In this document: piece by piece, positions 1 through 8,879 of the stretch
How the letters are laid out: every line of letters begins with the position of its first letter
How positions within the stretch are numbered: the stretch's first letter is position 1
Source of the DNA: Celeribacter sp. PS-C1
GTDB taxonomy: Bacteria; Pseudomonadota; Alphaproteobacteria; Rhodobacterales; Rhodobacteraceae
NCBI RefSeq assembly: GCF_019429625.1
Contig: NZ_JAHXRW010000001.1
Span: forward strand, 1-64,000
Direction of reading: 5' to 3'
DNA length: 64,000 bases
The notes under the pieces: generated by a model
Database searches by the model: none
What the model was told of the DNA's origin: nothing
The model's input: the letters and a program-made list of their open reading frames with translations, nothing else
Translations under genes and position numbers: made by a program

Positions 1-76
1 CAAGTCACCCTCTCGAGCACCCCGGCCAGTCCGTCTGGCGTCCCGTGCTGCGCTGTCTGCGCCGCCGGTGAAGGGG

Positions 77-105
77 GTTCTAAGGCGAACACCCAGAACC
101 CGCAA
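77..105 (-). promoter_or_regulatory. rRNA-operon-type promoter
   Basis: On the minus strand a -35 TTGCGG (100-105) and a -10 TAGAAC (77-82) are separated by exactly 17 nt. They are preceded by an AT-rich stretch (about 110-205) that could act as an UP element. The GC-rich leader running to position 1 has no credible reading frame. The arrangement resembles rRNA promoters of Rhodobacteraceae, so a 16S gene may begin beyond the left edge. That gene is not in the window, so the identity is inference. Confidence 0.5.
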
Positions 106-398
106 GCGCTTTTTATAAGAAAAGTGACAACTCAACCCCAAAATCAAACAAGCCACTGATATAACTACATAAAAATCATAGGAAAATACAGAAAAAGAGA
201 AAATAGGGGACTCACCGCAGAGCAATATCTAAGGCGCTAACGAAATGAATTGCGGTTACCCACATAGCTTCACGCAACATTTGGTATCCGCTTGCCGAAA
301 CTCCGCGATTCACCCCCTAAGATCGGGATGAATCAGGCGTGAATCAGGCGACTCGCTTCGCGACTCACGGCACATACGGGCAAATCTCATGGAATCGC
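106..398. other. Non-coding region upstream of the rRNA-type promoter
   Basis: No gene is supported here. The half next to the promoter (about 110-205) is AT-rich, unlike the rest of the window. The half nearer msrQ contains five GANTC sites between 307 and 366 (GATTC 307, GAATC 330 and 341, GACTC 350 and 362) plus one at 209. GANTC is the methylation site of the alphaproteobacterial enzyme CcrM. No terminator for msrQ is obvious. Confidence 0.6.
329..350. repeat. Tandem 11-bp repeat, two exact copies
   Basis: TGAATCAGGCG occurs twice head to tail (329-339 and 340-350). Each copy contains a GAATC, so two GANTC sites lie one helical turn apart. It lies between the msrQ stop codon and the AT-rich upstream part of the rRNA-type promoter. 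Confidence 0.85.
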
Positions 399-1001
399 TT
401 AGGTCGGACGCATCACTTTGCGCCGCATCGGCACACGCAGAAACAAAAGCACGACAATCGCCGCGACATAGAGCAGAGGCTCCAACTGCCAGCCTTTGCG
501 CAGCATCACGAAATGCACCCCCCCCAAGAGCACCGCCGGATAGACCAGCTTGTGCAGCTGGCGCCAATTCCGACCGAGTTTGCGGATTGCGGCATTATAG
601 GAGGTCGCGGCCAAGGGGATCATCAGCACGAAAGCCACCATACCAATCGTAATATAGGGACGCTTATAGATGTCCGCGATGATCTGGGACATGATCTGCA
701 CATCGAGCACGATCCAGACCGTGAGATGCAGAACGATATAGAAGAAGGCGATCAAGCCCAGCGCGCGGCGGAATTTGATGAGGTTCAACCCGAGGTGAAG
801 GCGCAAAGGCGTCACACAAAGAGAGGCGATCAGGACCTGAAGCCCCAAGAGCCCGATCTTGTGCTCCATCGCTTTGACGGGATCGACACCCAACTGGCCG
901 GTGAGGCCCGCATAGAAATACCATGCGGGCGGGATCAGGGCACCAATATAGAGCGGCCAAGTCGGGAGTTTGCGCGCGAGGTGGTTGAGGCGGCCGATCA
1001 T
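399..1001 (-). CDS. msrQ: MsrQ, heme-binding membrane subunit of the MsrPQ methionine sulfoxide reductase
   Basis: This 200-residue polytopic inner-membrane b-type cytochrome passes electrons from the respiratory chain to periplasmic MsrP, which repairs oxidised methionines in envelope proteins. The sequence has the ferric-reductase-like fold expected of YedZ/MsrQ: about six hydrophobic helices with histidines in the middle helices (for example near LHLTVWIVL and LHKLVYPAVLLGGVHF). Length is typical. The start codon overlaps the msrP stop region, so the two are translationally coupled, with MsrP first. Family assignment rests on homology recognition plus the msrP neighbour. Confidence 0.93.
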   Translation of the reverse strand: MIGRLNHLARKLPTWPLYIGALIPPAWYFYAGLTGQLGVDPVKAMEHKIGLLGLQVLIASLCVTPLRLHLGLNLIKFRRALGLIAFFYIVLHLTVWIVLDVQIMSQIIADIYKRPYITIGMVAFVLMIPLAATSYNAAIRKLGRNWRQLHKLVYPAVLLGGVHFVMLRKGWQLEPLLYVAAIVVLLFLRVPMRRKVMRPT

Positions 1002-1927
1002 CAGTAGTTCTTCGTCAGGTCCAGACCGCGATAGAGATCGCCGACCTGCTCCTCATAGCCGTTGAATTTCACCGTCGCGATGCGAGAGGCAAAGAGCCCG
1101 CCACCGATACGCCGTTCCGTGGCCTGCGACCAACGCGGGTGGCTCACTTCCGGGTTCACATTGGAATAGAATCCATACTCGCGGTGGTTCGTCGCTTTCC
1201 ACGTGTTCACCGGCTGCTCTTCTTGCAGCGTGATCTTCACAACCGACTTGATCGACTTGAACCCGTATTTCCACGGCACCACCAACCGCAGCGGCGCGCC
1301 GTTCTGATTTGGCAACTCCTGACCATAGAGCCCGGTCGCCATGATCGTCAGCGGATGCATTGCCTCATCGAGACGCAGCCCCTCGACATAGGGCCAGTCC
1401 AGAATAGGCCGCCGCTGCCCCGGCATTTCCTCGGGGCGAAAGAGGGTTTCGAAGCGCACATATTTGGCGGAGGGCTGAACGCCCGCGAGATTAAGCAATT
1501 GGTTCAACTCGAACCCGTTCCACGGAATGACCATCGACCAGGCCTCAACACAGCGGAACCGGTAGATGCGCTCGTCGATGTCGACCTTCGCCAGAATATC
1601 GCCCAAACCGTAGGAGCCGGGCCGCTCGACCATGCCGTCGATCTCGACCGACCAAGGATCCGTCGTCAGCGTATGCGCATTGCGCATCGGGTCTTCTTTG
1701 CCCGTGCCGAATTCGTAGAAATTGTTGTAACTGGTGATCTCTTCGAATGTATTCGGCGTCTCGGTGGTGTCGAACCCTTTGATCTCGAAGTCGGGCACGT
1801 CCTGTGCTTGGGCGCCCGTCGCCGCCAAAAGACCCGCTCCGGCAAACCCGGCCATCATGGCACGGCGGTTGAGATAGACCGTTTCCGGCGTCACATGCGA
1901 ATAGGGCAGATTGTACTTGGCCGACAT
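1001..1927 (-). CDS. msrP: MsrP, periplasmic molybdopterin-dependent methionine sulfoxide reductase
   Basis: This is the catalytic subunit (308 aa) that reduces both diastereomers of protein-bound methionine sulfoxide in the periplasm using a molybdopterin cofactor. The N-terminus carries a twin-arginine signal: NRRAMMAGF followed by an Ala/Leu-rich stretch ending near AQA. The sulfite-oxidase-fold core includes the RFRCVEAWSM segment, whose cysteine is the expected molybdenum ligand. A strong Shine-Dalgarno sequence, AGGAGGAAG, precedes the ATG. It is the first gene of an msrP-msrQ operon. Confidence 0.95.
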   Translation of the reverse strand: MSAKYNLPYSHVTPETVYLNRRAMMAGFAGAGLLAATGAQAQDVPDFEIKGFDTTETPNTFEEITSYNNFYEFGTGKEDPMRNAHTLTTDPWSVEIDGMVERPGSYGLGDILAKVDIDERIYRFRCVEAWSMVIPWNGFELNQLLNLAGVQPSAKYVRFETLFRPEEMPGQRRPILDWPYVEGLRLDEAMHPLTIMATGLYGQELPNQNGAPLRLVVPWKYGFKSIKSVVKITLQEEQPVNTWKATNHREYGFYSNVNPEVSHPRWSQATERRIGGGLFASRIATVKFNGYEEQVGDLYRGLDLTKNY

Positions 1928-1997
1928 GACTTCCTCCTGTGCGTTACTCAGACGCTAGCGCGGAAGCTCGCCACCACAAACCAAACTCATCTCACAA

Positions 1998-3518
1998 CTA
2001 CGTTGGAACTTTGTAACTTTCCGCTTCTTCGCGATGGAAACTCGGCACAATCCGATCCAGCGGAATTGAGGTCCCGTCCGCCTGAACGATCCGCACATGG
2101 CGCCGCCGCATCTGGCGCGGCTCAAGCACCCCGACGGAGTGGGCGATCATCTCAAGCTCTTTGGTTGTGGTTTTCGCATAGGCCGCCACTTTCTTATATT
2201 TGTCATGCACCACGAGACCGGCCTGCAAATGCGGGTCGTGGGTGGTGATGCCGGTGGGACAGGTGTTCTTGTTGCACTTCAAGGCCTGAATACAGCCCAG
2301 AGAGAACATGAAGCCCCGCGCGGAACAGACAAAGTCAGCGCCCGCACAGATCGCCCAAGCCACATCGGCCGGGTTCACAAGCTTGCCGGCGGCCACAATC
2401 CGAATCCGATCATGCAGACCGTATTTGTCGCGCAGGTCCACAATACGAATAAGCGCCTCCTTGATGGGCATGCCCACGAGGTCGATGAGCGGCATCGGCG
2501 CCGCCCCCGTGCCGCCCTCGCCGCCATCAATGGTGATAAAGTCCGGCGCATATTCATCGCCGCGCTCTTTGATCAGCTCAAAGAACTTGGCCCAAGGCCG
2601 CGAGGAGCCGACCACGAATTTGAAGCCGACCGGCTTGCCGGTCACGTCGCGGATGTGGTTGATGAAATCCAACAGGTCGTTGAAGTCATCCACTTCACGG
2701 TGGCGGTTCGGGGAAATCCCGTCCTCACCCGGACGCAGGCCACGGATTTGCGCAATCTCCGGCGTGATCTTGGCGGCGGGCAGAATGCCGCCCTTACCGG
2801 GCTTGGCACCCTGCGACAGTTTGATCTCGAACATCTTGACCTGCTCATGCGCCGCCATGGCGCGCAGCTTGTCGTCATCAAGATTGCCGTTTTCATCGCG
2901 AATGCCGTATTTCGCAGTGCCGATCTGATAAACCAGATCCGCGCCCCCTTCGAGATGGAAGGGCGACAGCCCTCCTTCCCCGGTGTTGAGCCAAATCCCC
3001 GCCTCTTTCGCACCTTTCGAGAGCGCGAGCACCGCAGGCTTGGAAATCGCGCCATAGGACATGCCGGAGATATTGAAAATCGACGTGGCATTATAAGGCA
3101 CGCGGCAATGCTGACCGATGGTCATCGGGTCCGTTGTCGCAAATTGGTCGTCGAGCGGCGGAAAGGCGGCGTTCATGAAAATCGGCGTGCCGGGGATGGA
3201 CAGAGAGCGCGTCGACCCGAAGGCCACCGTGTTGCCCTTGCCGTCGGAGGCCCGATAAATCCAATCCCTCTGCGCCCGGTTGAACGGCATCTCCTCGCGG
3301 TCCATGGCAAAGAAATACTGACGGAAGAATTCGCCCAGTGTTGAGAACCAGTGCCGAAAATGGCCGATCACCGGATAGTTCCGCAGGATCGCGTCACGGG
3401 TCTGTCGTTTGTCGATCACATAAAGCGCAATCGCCACCAAGGCGATCACCCCGATCGCCACAACGAACACCAACGCCAAAACCTGAAGCGCCATCATTGC
3501 CCAATGCCAGACGGTCAT
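1998..3518 (-). CDS. Membrane-anchored FMN-binding glutamate-synthase-family protein
   Basis: This 506-aa protein matches the central and FMN domain of glutamate synthase large subunits (Pfam Glu_synthase). It lacks the N-terminal glutaminase domain and the C-terminal beta-helix domain. A hydrophobic helix spans about residues 6-32 and should anchor it to the inner membrane. The FMN barrel motif IDGGEGGTGAAP is intact. A C-x5-C-x4-C set (CIQALKCNKNTC) matches the 3Fe-4S ligands of GltB. No small subunit or glutaminase gene is adjacent, so the physiological substrate is unknown and true glutamate synthase activity is doubtful. SD AGAGGT lies 5 nt before the ATG. Confidence 0.85.
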   Translation of the reverse strand: MTVWHWAMMALQVLALVFVVAIGVIALVAIALYVIDKRQTRDAILRNYPVIGHFRHWFSTLGEFFRQYFFAMDREEMPFNRAQRDWIYRASDGKGNTVAFGSTRSLSIPGTPIFMNAAFPPLDDQFATTDPMTIGQHCRVPYNATSIFNISGMSYGAISKPAVLALSKGAKEAGIWLNTGEGGLSPFHLEGGADLVYQIGTAKYGIRDENGNLDDDKLRAMAAHEQVKMFEIKLSQGAKPGKGGILPAAKITPEIAQIRGLRPGEDGISPNRHREVDDFNDLLDFINHIRDVTGKPVGFKFVVGSSRPWAKFFELIKERGDEYAPDFITIDGGEGGTGAAPMPLIDLVGMPIKEALIRIVDLRDKYGLHDRIRIVAAGKLVNPADVAWAICAGADFVCSARGFMFSLGCIQALKCNKNTCPTGITTHDPHLQAGLVVHDKYKKVAAYAKTTTKELEMIAHSVGVLEPRQMRRRHVRIVQADGTSIPLDRIVPSFHREEAESYKVPT

Positions 3519-3698
3519 GGATTACCTCTTTGCTTGCCAAGTCCTTTGGCCCGACCCTGACACAGGAGGCGCAGAAGACAACCGGTATTCCCAATTCGTT
3601 AGCGCAAACTTGAGCTGCGCTCCACATCCTGCACTGCAGCGTGACAGGCTTGCTCCGGTCTGCTTAGGCTCAACACATAAATAGGGAGGAATATTTCG

Positions 3699-4133
3699 AT
3701 GCGACGCACACTGGCCTTTTGCTTGGCCCTTTTACTTTCGTCAGGTTTTGCCATGGCCGAAGGCATCACCCATAAGATCGCCATCCATATCGACGAGAGC
3801 GACATGCGCCTGATGAACATGGCGCTCAACAATGCGAACAACGCCCGCAACTATTTCCAGTCCATCGGCGATGAAGTGGTCTTGGAGATCGTGGCCTACG
3901 GTCCGGGGCTTCAGATGTTCCTGAAAGGGCAAAGTCCGGTCGCCGACCGGATCGAGACGATGGCGCTGGAATATGACGACATCCAATTCTCCGCCTGTGG
4001 CAATACACTCAGGAACATGAGCAAAAACCTCGACCGTCCGCTGGAAATTTTGGAGGAAGCGACCGTGGTCGAATCCGGTGTCGCACGGCTCGTGCTTCTA
4101 CAGGAAGACGGCTACAGCTACATCCGGCCCTAA
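3699..4133 (+). CDS. Exported DsrE/DsrF-like protein
   Basis: This 144-aa protein starts with a Sec signal peptide (MRRTLAFCLA onward, cleavage likely after AMA near residue 20). A DsrE-like domain follows: the beta-alpha start HKIAIHIDESD, the AYGPGL loop, and a single mature cysteine (C100) in FSACGNTL, the position used by sulfur carriers of this family. DsrE proteins usually work in cytoplasmic sulfur relay, so a periplasmic location is unusual but recurs in proteobacterial paralogues. SD GGGAGGA lies 8 nt before the ATG. It is a single-gene unit with a shared hairpin terminator downstream. Substrate unknown. Confidence 0.8.
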   Translation: MRRTLAFCLALLLSSGFAMAEGITHKIAIHIDESDMRLMNMALNNANNARNYFQSIGDEVVLEIVAYGPGLQMFLKGQSPVADRIETMALEYDDIQFSACGNTLRNMSKNLDRPLEILEEATVVESGVARLVLLQEDGYSYIRP

Positions 4134-4138
4134 CGAAC

Positions 4139-4175
4139 AAAAAAGGCGGCCCCGAAGGGCCGCCCTCTTATCTTT
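4139..4175. terminator. Bidirectional intrinsic terminator between the dsrE-like gene and clpB
   Basis: A perfect 8-bp stem (GGCGGCCC 4145-4152, GGGCCGCC 4157-4164) has a CGAA loop. Six adenines at 4139-4144 give clpB a clean U-tract on the minus strand. The plus-strand tail (CTCTTATCTTTT) is weaker. Confidence 0.85.
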
Positions 4176-4187
4176 TGTCCGATGTCC

Positions 4188-6815
4188 TTAGTGGACGACG
4201 GCATCATCCGGCTTCGGCTTATGCGTGGCGCCCGAGCGTTCGCCGAGGATCAGCCCATCCGAACCGGCAGAGACCGGGATCGCATCGCCATCCTTGACAT
4301 CGCCCGCGAGCAGCAACTCGGCCAGCGGGTCCTGCAACGCGCGTTGGATCACGCGTTTCAACGGACGTGCACCAAACACCGGGTCATAGCCTTCGTCGGC
4401 AAGCCAGGTTTTGGCGCCCTCATCAATCGCCAGCGAAATGTTGCGTTTCGCCAGACGTTTTTCGAGCCGCGCCAGCTGGATCTCAACGATCCCGCCCATG
4501 TCATGACGGCCAAGGCGATCAAAGATGATCGTCTCATCGAGACGGTTAAGGAACTCGGGGCGGAAATGCGCCCGCACCGCGTCCATCACGTCGCGTTTGG
4601 CGACCGAACTGTCCGCACCTTCGGGCAACTGGCTCAGCGCCTGCGACCCGAGGTTCGACGTCAGGATGATCAGCGTCTGTTTAAAGTCCACGGTGCGGCC
4701 CTGACCATCGGTCAGCACACCATCGTCCAAGACCTGCAACAGCACGTTGAACACATCCGGATGCGCCTTTTCGACTTCATCGAACAGCACTACCTGATAG
4801 GGCCGGCGCCGCACGGCTTCGGTCAAAACCCCGCCTTCGTCATAGCCAACATAACCCGGAGGCGCGCCGATCAGACGGGCCACCGCGTGTTTCTCCATGA
4901 ACTCGGACATGTCGATGCGGACCATCGCCGTATCGTCGTCAAACAGGAACTCCGCGACCGCTTTCGTCAGCTCGGTTTTCCCGACACCCGTCGGCCCGAG
5001 GAAGAGGAAGGAGCCCAGCGGACGGTTTTCGTCATTGAGACCCGCCCGCGCACGGCGCACCGCATTGGCAACGGCATGTACGGCGGCTTCCTGACCGATG
5101 ACCCGTTTGTGCAGGCCTTCTTCCATCCGCAGGAGTTTCTCCCGCTCACCTTCAAGCATCTTCGACGTCGGAATCCCGGTCCAGCGTTCGACCACTTCAG
5201 CGATCTGTTCGGGACGCACGGCCTCTTCGACCATGAGCTCCCCATCGAGATCGGCTTCGGCGGCTTCGGCCTCCGCAAGCTGTTTTTCAAGCTGCGGGAT
5301 CACGCCGTAGCTCAGCTCACCGGCTTTCGCCAGATTGCCTTCGCGTTTGGCGATTTCCAGAGCCGCACGGGCTTGGTCCAACTGTTCCTTGAGATCACGC
5401 GCGCCTTCGAGTTTCTGACGCTCCGCTTCCCATTTCGCCGTCATTGCATCGGATTTCTCCATGAGATCGGCCAACTCTTGTTCGAGTTTGGCCAGACGAT
5501 GTTGGGACGCGTCGTCATCCTCTTTTTTCAAGGCTTCGGCTTCAATCTGAAGCTGAAGGATCTGACGATCGAGTGCATCAAGCTCTTCGGGTTTCGAGTC
5601 CACTTCCATCCGCAGACGCGATGCCGCCTCATCGACAAGGTCGATGGCCTTGTCCGGCAGGAACCGGTCCGTGATGTAGCGATGGCTGAGCGTCGCCGCC
5701 GCAACCAAGGCGCTGTCGGAAATCCGCACCCCGTGGTGAAGTTCGTACTTCTCTTTGATACCCCGCAGGATAGAGACCGTATCCTCGACCGTCGGCTCCT
5801 CAACCATCACAGGCTGGAAGCGGCGGGCCAGAGCCGCGTCTTTTTCCACATACTTGCGGTATTCATCGAGGGTGGTCGCGCCCACACAGTGAAGCTCCCC
5901 ACGCGCCAGCGCAGGTTTGATCAGGTTGGCGGCATCCATCGCCCCGTCCGATTTGCCCGCGCCCACAAGCGTGTGCATTTCGTCGATGAAGAGAATGATT
6001 TCGCCAGCGGCGGCCTCGATCTCTTTCAGGATGGATTTCAGACGTTCCTCGAATTCACCACGATATTTCGCACCGGCAATCAGCGCGCCCATATCAAGCG
6101 CCAGAAGACGCTTGTTCTTCAGGCTCTCGGGCACGTCACCGTTGATGATCCGCAAAGCAAGACCTTCGGCAATCGCGGTTTTACCCACACCCGGCTCGCC
6201 AATGAGAACAGGGTTGTTCTTGGTCCGACGCGACAGAACCTGCATCGAGCGGCGAATTTCTTCGTCGCGGCCGATAATGGGGTCGATCTTGCCTTCCTCA
6301 GCGGCCTCGGTCAGGTCGCGCGCATATTTCTTCAGCGCCTCATAGCCGTCTTCGGCGGAGGCACTGTCGGCAGTGCGGCCCTTACGAATATTGTTGATCG
6401 CGGCGTTGAGTTTCTGCGCCGAGACACCACCGGCCTCCAGCGCATCTTTCGCGCCAGATTTGGTGATCGCCAAAGCCGTCAACACACGTTCGACCGGCAC
6501 GAAACTGTCGCCTGCCTTCTTGGCAAGCTTTTCGGCCTCATCGAGCACTTTCGCGGTCTGTTGGTCCAGATAGGTCTGACCGCTGTCGCCGGAGACCTTC
6601 GGGATTTTATTTACAGCAGCCTCATTGGCGGCCAGCACAGCTTTCGCATCGCCCCCTGCATTCGAAATCAGGTTGGCGGCAAAGCCCTCTTCATCATCAA
6701 GCAAAGCCTTCAAAAGATGTTCGGGTTTCAGCGCCTGATGGCTCTCCCGCATCGCGATCGTTTGCGCAGCTTGAAGGAAACCACGCGACCGTTCGGTGAA
6801 CTTTTCCATGTTCAT
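4188..6815 (-). CDS. clpB: ClpB protein disaggregase
   Basis: ClpB (875 aa) is the hexameric AAA+ chaperone that pulls proteins out of aggregates together with DnaK. Domain order is complete: Clp_N repeats (about 1-145); NBD1 with [13 protein letters not shown] near residue 205 and LFIDEMH; a coiled-coil middle domain rich in Glu/Lys/Leu heptads; NBD2 with [13 protein letters not shown] near 605 and LFDEVEKAH; and the small C-terminal domain. I chose the ATG at 6815 ([10 protein letters not shown]) because it matches the family N-terminus and follows a GAGGAGA SD. An upstream in-frame start would add 20 basic residues unlike ClpB. A sigma-32-like promoter lies upstream. Confidence 0.97.
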   Translation of the reverse strand: MNMEKFTERSRGFLQAAQTIAMRESHQALKPEHLLKALLDDEEGFAANLISNAGGDAKAVLAANEAAVNKIPKVSGDSGQTYLDQQTAKVLDEAEKLAKKAGDSFVPVERVLTALAITKSGAKDALEAGGVSAQKLNAAINNIRKGRTADSASAEDGYEALKKYARDLTEAAEEGKIDPIIGRDEEIRRSMQVLSRRTKNNPVLIGEPGVGKTAIAEGLALRIINGDVPESLKNKRLLALDMGALIAGAKYRGEFEERLKSILKEIEAAAGEIILFIDEMHTLVGAGKSDGAMDAANLIKPALARGELHCVGATTLDEYRKYVEKDAALARRFQPVMVEEPTVEDTVSILRGIKEKYELHHGVRISDSALVAAATLSHRYITDRFLPDKAIDLVDEAASRLRMEVDSKPEELDALDRQILQLQIEAEALKKEDDDASQHRLAKLEQELADLMEKSDAMTAKWEAERQKLEGARDLKEQLDQARAALEIAKREGNLAKAGELSYGVIPQLEKQLAEAEAAEADLDGELMVEEAVRPEQIAEVVERWTGIPTSKMLEGEREKLLRMEEGLHKRVIGQEAAVHAVANAVRRARAGLNDENRPLGSFLFLGPTGVGKTELTKAVAEFLFDDDTAMVRIDMSEFMEKHAVARLIGAPPGYVGYDEGGVLTEAVRRRPYQVVLFDEVEKAHPDVFNVLLQVLDDGVLTDGQGRTVDFKQTLIILTSNLGSQALSQLPEGADSSVAKRDVMDAVRAHFRPEFLNRLDETIIFDRLGRHDMGGIVEIQLARLEKRLAKRNISLAIDEGAKTWLADEGYDPVFGARPLKRVIQRALQDPLAELLLAGDVKDGDAIPVSAGSDGLILGERSGATHKPKPDDAVVH

Positions 6816-6898
6816 ACCGTCTCTCCTCTTCCAAGCGCCCCGTTTGGATTTCCGCGCCCGCTTTGCGGCACGCATGAGGGTCGGGGCCTTCCACTCCT

Positions 6899-6927
6899 AA
6901 ATGGGGATCGCGCCCGCCCCCCGCAAG
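6899..6927 (-). promoter_or_regulatory. Sigma-32 (RpoH)-type promoter of clpB
   Basis: On the minus strand CTTGCGG (6921-6927) and CCCCATTT (6899-6906) are separated by 14 nt. The classical heat-shock consensus is CTTGAAA, 13-17 nt, CCCCATNT. The -10 half is a perfect match and the -35 core CTTG is kept. It would give a 5' UTR of about 75 nt ahead of the clpB ATG at 6815. RpoH control of clpB is established in proteobacteria. Confidence 0.65.
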
Positions 6928-7002
6928 AGGACCTGTTGCAAAATTGGAACAAAATCGGGCTGGCCGCGTTGGTATCAAAACAGCACGCAAGGAGTTCAGA
7001 CC

Positions 7003-7269
7003 ATGCAAAGCTATGGAGCAGAAGTTCAGGGCCTCACCTATAATGCCGCCGACCAGCGCTATGAGGCAAAGGTCGTCTTTCATGAGGCCTTCGAGAAAGT
7101 CACCTACCCTGTCGACATCAAGGCACCGATCACCGCCAATTTCAAAACCATCTCGCGAGGGCTCGTTCTGCGAGCACGAGCGCTGCGGGCGCGCGGGCGC
7201 GGTGTCAACCTCGCGCATCTCAAGCGCGTGGCGGACACGGCCGCCGACAGCGGGCGATTGACAGCATAA
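7003..7269 (+). CDS. Hypothetical small protein, divergent from clpB
   Basis: This 88-residue soluble protein has no family I recognise. I chose the start at 7003 because AAGGAG lies 8-9 nt upstream. Its first part (MQSYGAEVQG to about residue 45) alternates hydrophobic and charged residues as in a small beta-rich domain. The C-terminal third is strongly basic, with an RALRARGRG segment, and could contact nucleic acid or be disordered. There is no signal peptide or membrane segment. The start region is shared with the divergent clpB promoter and pyrF follows 91 nt downstream. No function can be assigned. Confidence 0.65.
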   Translation: MQSYGAEVQGLTYNAADQRYEAKVVFHEAFEKVTYPVDIKAPITANFKTISRGLVLRARALRARGRGVNLAHLKRVADTAADSGRLTA

Positions 7270-7360
7270 GCAAACGATCCCGCGTGCGGGACCCTAGGGC
7301 TTGACCCCACAGGTATAAATGCGGATGGAGGGGCAACCTGTCTTTTAAAGGATATGCCCC

Positions 7361-8074
7361 ATGACCGCCGCAGACATGACCGCAGACGACCGACTGATTG
7401 TTGCCCTCGACGTTCCCAACGTGGTGCAGGGGCTGGAACTGGCCAATCGCATTGGGGACGCCGTGTCTTTCTACAAGATCGGGCTTGGCATGCTGACGGG
7501 CGGCGGCTTTGCGCTGGCCAACGAGTTGAAACAGGAACAGGGGAAAAAGATTTTCCTCGATATGAAATTCTTCGACATCGGCGCGACGGTCGAAAACGCC
7601 GTGCGCGGCGTGGCGCAATATGACATGGATTTCCTGACCGTGCATGGCGACCCCTATGTGGTCAAAGCCGCCAAAGAAGGCGCCTCCGGGTCGCAAACGA
7701 AAATCCTCGCCGTCACCATCCTGACCTCTCTGGACCGCGCCGATCTTGATGGTGCGCTGATCAAAGAGGGCGAGATTCGCGATCTGGTGCAGGAGCGTGC
7801 GGGCAATGCTTTTGCCGCTGGCGCCGATGGCATCATCGCCTCGCCGCAAGAAGCCGCATTGATCCGTGCCCTGCCCGAAGCGGCGGGCAAGCTCATCGTC
7901 ACCCCCGGCGTACGTCCGGCGGGGGCTGCCCTTGGCGATCAGAAACGCGTCGCCACCCCGGCGCAGGCCATTCAGGACGGGGTCGACCACATCGTCGTCG
8001 GCCGCCCGATCTGGCAGGCCAAGGACCCGCGCAAGGCTGCGCTGGACATTCAGGACGAAATTTCCAAAGCCTGA
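7361..8074 (+). CDS. pyrF: Orotidine 5'-phosphate decarboxylase
   Basis: PyrF (237 aa) converts OMP to UMP, the last step of de novo pyrimidine synthesis. The (beta/alpha)8 barrel shows the signature FLDMKFFDIG, which carries the catalytic Asp-x-Lys-x-x-Asp array, the early substrate-binding ALD segment, and the phosphate-binding TPGVRP and VVGRPIW loops. Length is that of the short bacterial group-I enzymes. AAAGGA lies about 8 nt before the first ATG. A second ATG five codons in (MTADD) is a possible alternative start. Monocistronic, followed by a strong terminator. Confidence 0.96.
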   Translation: MTAADMTADDRLIVALDVPNVVQGLELANRIGDAVSFYKIGLGMLTGGGFALANELKQEQGKKIFLDMKFFDIGATVENAVRGVAQYDMDFLTVHGDPYVVKAAKEGASGSQTKILAVTILTSLDRADLDGALIKEGEIRDLVQERAGNAFAAGADGIIASPQEAALIRALPEAAGKLIVTPGVRPAGAALGDQKRVATPAQAIQDGVDHIVVGRPIWQAKDPRKAALDIQDEISKA

Positions 8075-8080
8075 CACAAA

Positions 8081-8110
8081 AACGGCGCCTCACAGGGCGC
8101 CGTTTCTTTT
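8081..8110. terminator. Bidirectional intrinsic terminator after pyrF
   Basis: A perfect 9-bp stem (AACGGCGCC 8081-8089, GGCGCCGTT 8096-8104) has a 6-nt loop and is followed by TCTTTT. The A-rich left flank (ACAAAAAC) also gives a U-tract for the convergent small membrane-protein gene. Confidence 0.85.
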
Positions 8111-8124
8111 AGATATGTGTAGGC

Positions 8125-8370
8125 TTATTCCGCAGGCTGCGCGTCATCTGCGGCGGGTTCCTCAGTTGTCACAGTGGCAGAGCCACCGTTGTCCGGCGCA
8201 TCGTTGTTGATCGTCACGGAGGCTCCTTCGCCGGTCTCCGTTGTCATCGGCGTCGTGTCACCGCCCATGACCACGTAGAGGATCACGCCCAGAACAACGA
8301 CCACTGCGCCAAGAATAAAGTACAGACCACCGTTGCCGGAGCTTTGGTTGTAAGTCTCATTTTGTGCCAT
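8125..8370 (-). CDS. Small single-pass membrane protein
   Basis: This 81-aa protein has a short polar N-terminus, one strong transmembrane helix (about residues 16-35, LYFILGAVVVVLG) and an acidic, Thr/Glu/Asp/Ala-rich tail of about 45 residues with no fold I recognise. AAGGAAAAG precedes the ATG. By the positive-inside rule the orientation is unclear, because the chain has no lysine or arginine. The gene stands alone between the pyrF terminator and the Nudix gene. It resembles small roseobacterial hypothetical membrane proteins, and its function is unknown. Confidence 0.75.
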   Translation of the reverse strand: MAQNETYNQSSGNGGLYFILGAVVVVLGVILYVVMGGDTTPMTTETGEGASVTINNDAPDNGGSATVTTEEPAADDAQPAE

Positions 8371-8438
8371 GAGCTTTTCCTTTGCGTTTCATTTCCATTC
8401 AGGGAAACAACGCAAAGACACGCGGCAAAGTTCCCGGA

Positions 8439-8879
8439 TCAGTTCCGGTCCCGCCAGAGGATGTAGCGTTCCAGCCGCTGACGCAGGGAGATCACCGCGT
8501 CGTCCCGGCGCACAAAATCCTCTAAAGGCATCCAACCCCACGCTTGACCTTCATCGCCCAAACGGATGGCCGCGTCGGTGAGCGCCTCCCATCGGGCGAC
8601 GAAGAAGTACACCTTGGAGTTCGGATCGGTGTGGCCCTGTTCCTCGACCTGATAGATCACATGTGCAGGCTCGATCTTTAAGGACAGTTCCTCAAACAAT
8701 TCGCGGGCCACGGTCTCGAAAGGCGTCTCGTTCCCTTCGCGTCCGCCACCTGGCAGGTCCCAGTGATTGGGGTAGGGAATGTCGGGGCGATCATCGCGCA
8801 ACAGCGTCAGAACCTTATCGCCCCGCAAAATGGCGATCTTGGCCCCATCGAAGGGGCCAAAACCCTCAGACATCGTCAT
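8439..8879 (-). CDS. Nudix hydrolase
   Basis: This 146-aa protein hydrolyses a nucleoside diphosphate linked to another group; the precise substrate cannot be read from the sequence. The Nudix box is complete: it starts at [12 protein letters not shown], continues to the REL-x-EE metal-binding helix, and ends with LSLKI. Length is the minimum for a stand-alone Nudix domain. It overlaps the end of the NfeD gene by about 14 nt, so it is the last gene of the SPFH-NfeD-Nudix operon. The start could also be two codons later at MSEGF. Confidence 0.9.
   Translation of the reverse strand: MTMSEGFGPFDGAKIAILRGDKVLTLLRDDRPDIPYPNHWDLPGGGREGNETPFETVARELFEELSLKIEPAHVIYQVEEQGHTDPNSKVYFFVARWEALTDAAIRLGDEGQAWGWMPLEDFVRRDDAVISLRQRLERYILWRDRN

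Noticed and set aside
4182-7043. Long open frame on the plus strand opposite clpB (about 950 codons)
   Set aside because: It mirrors the clpB codon pattern in antisense, lacks an SD at its start, and yields a His/Arg/Phe-rich sequence without family motifs. It is a shadow of a high-GC gene.
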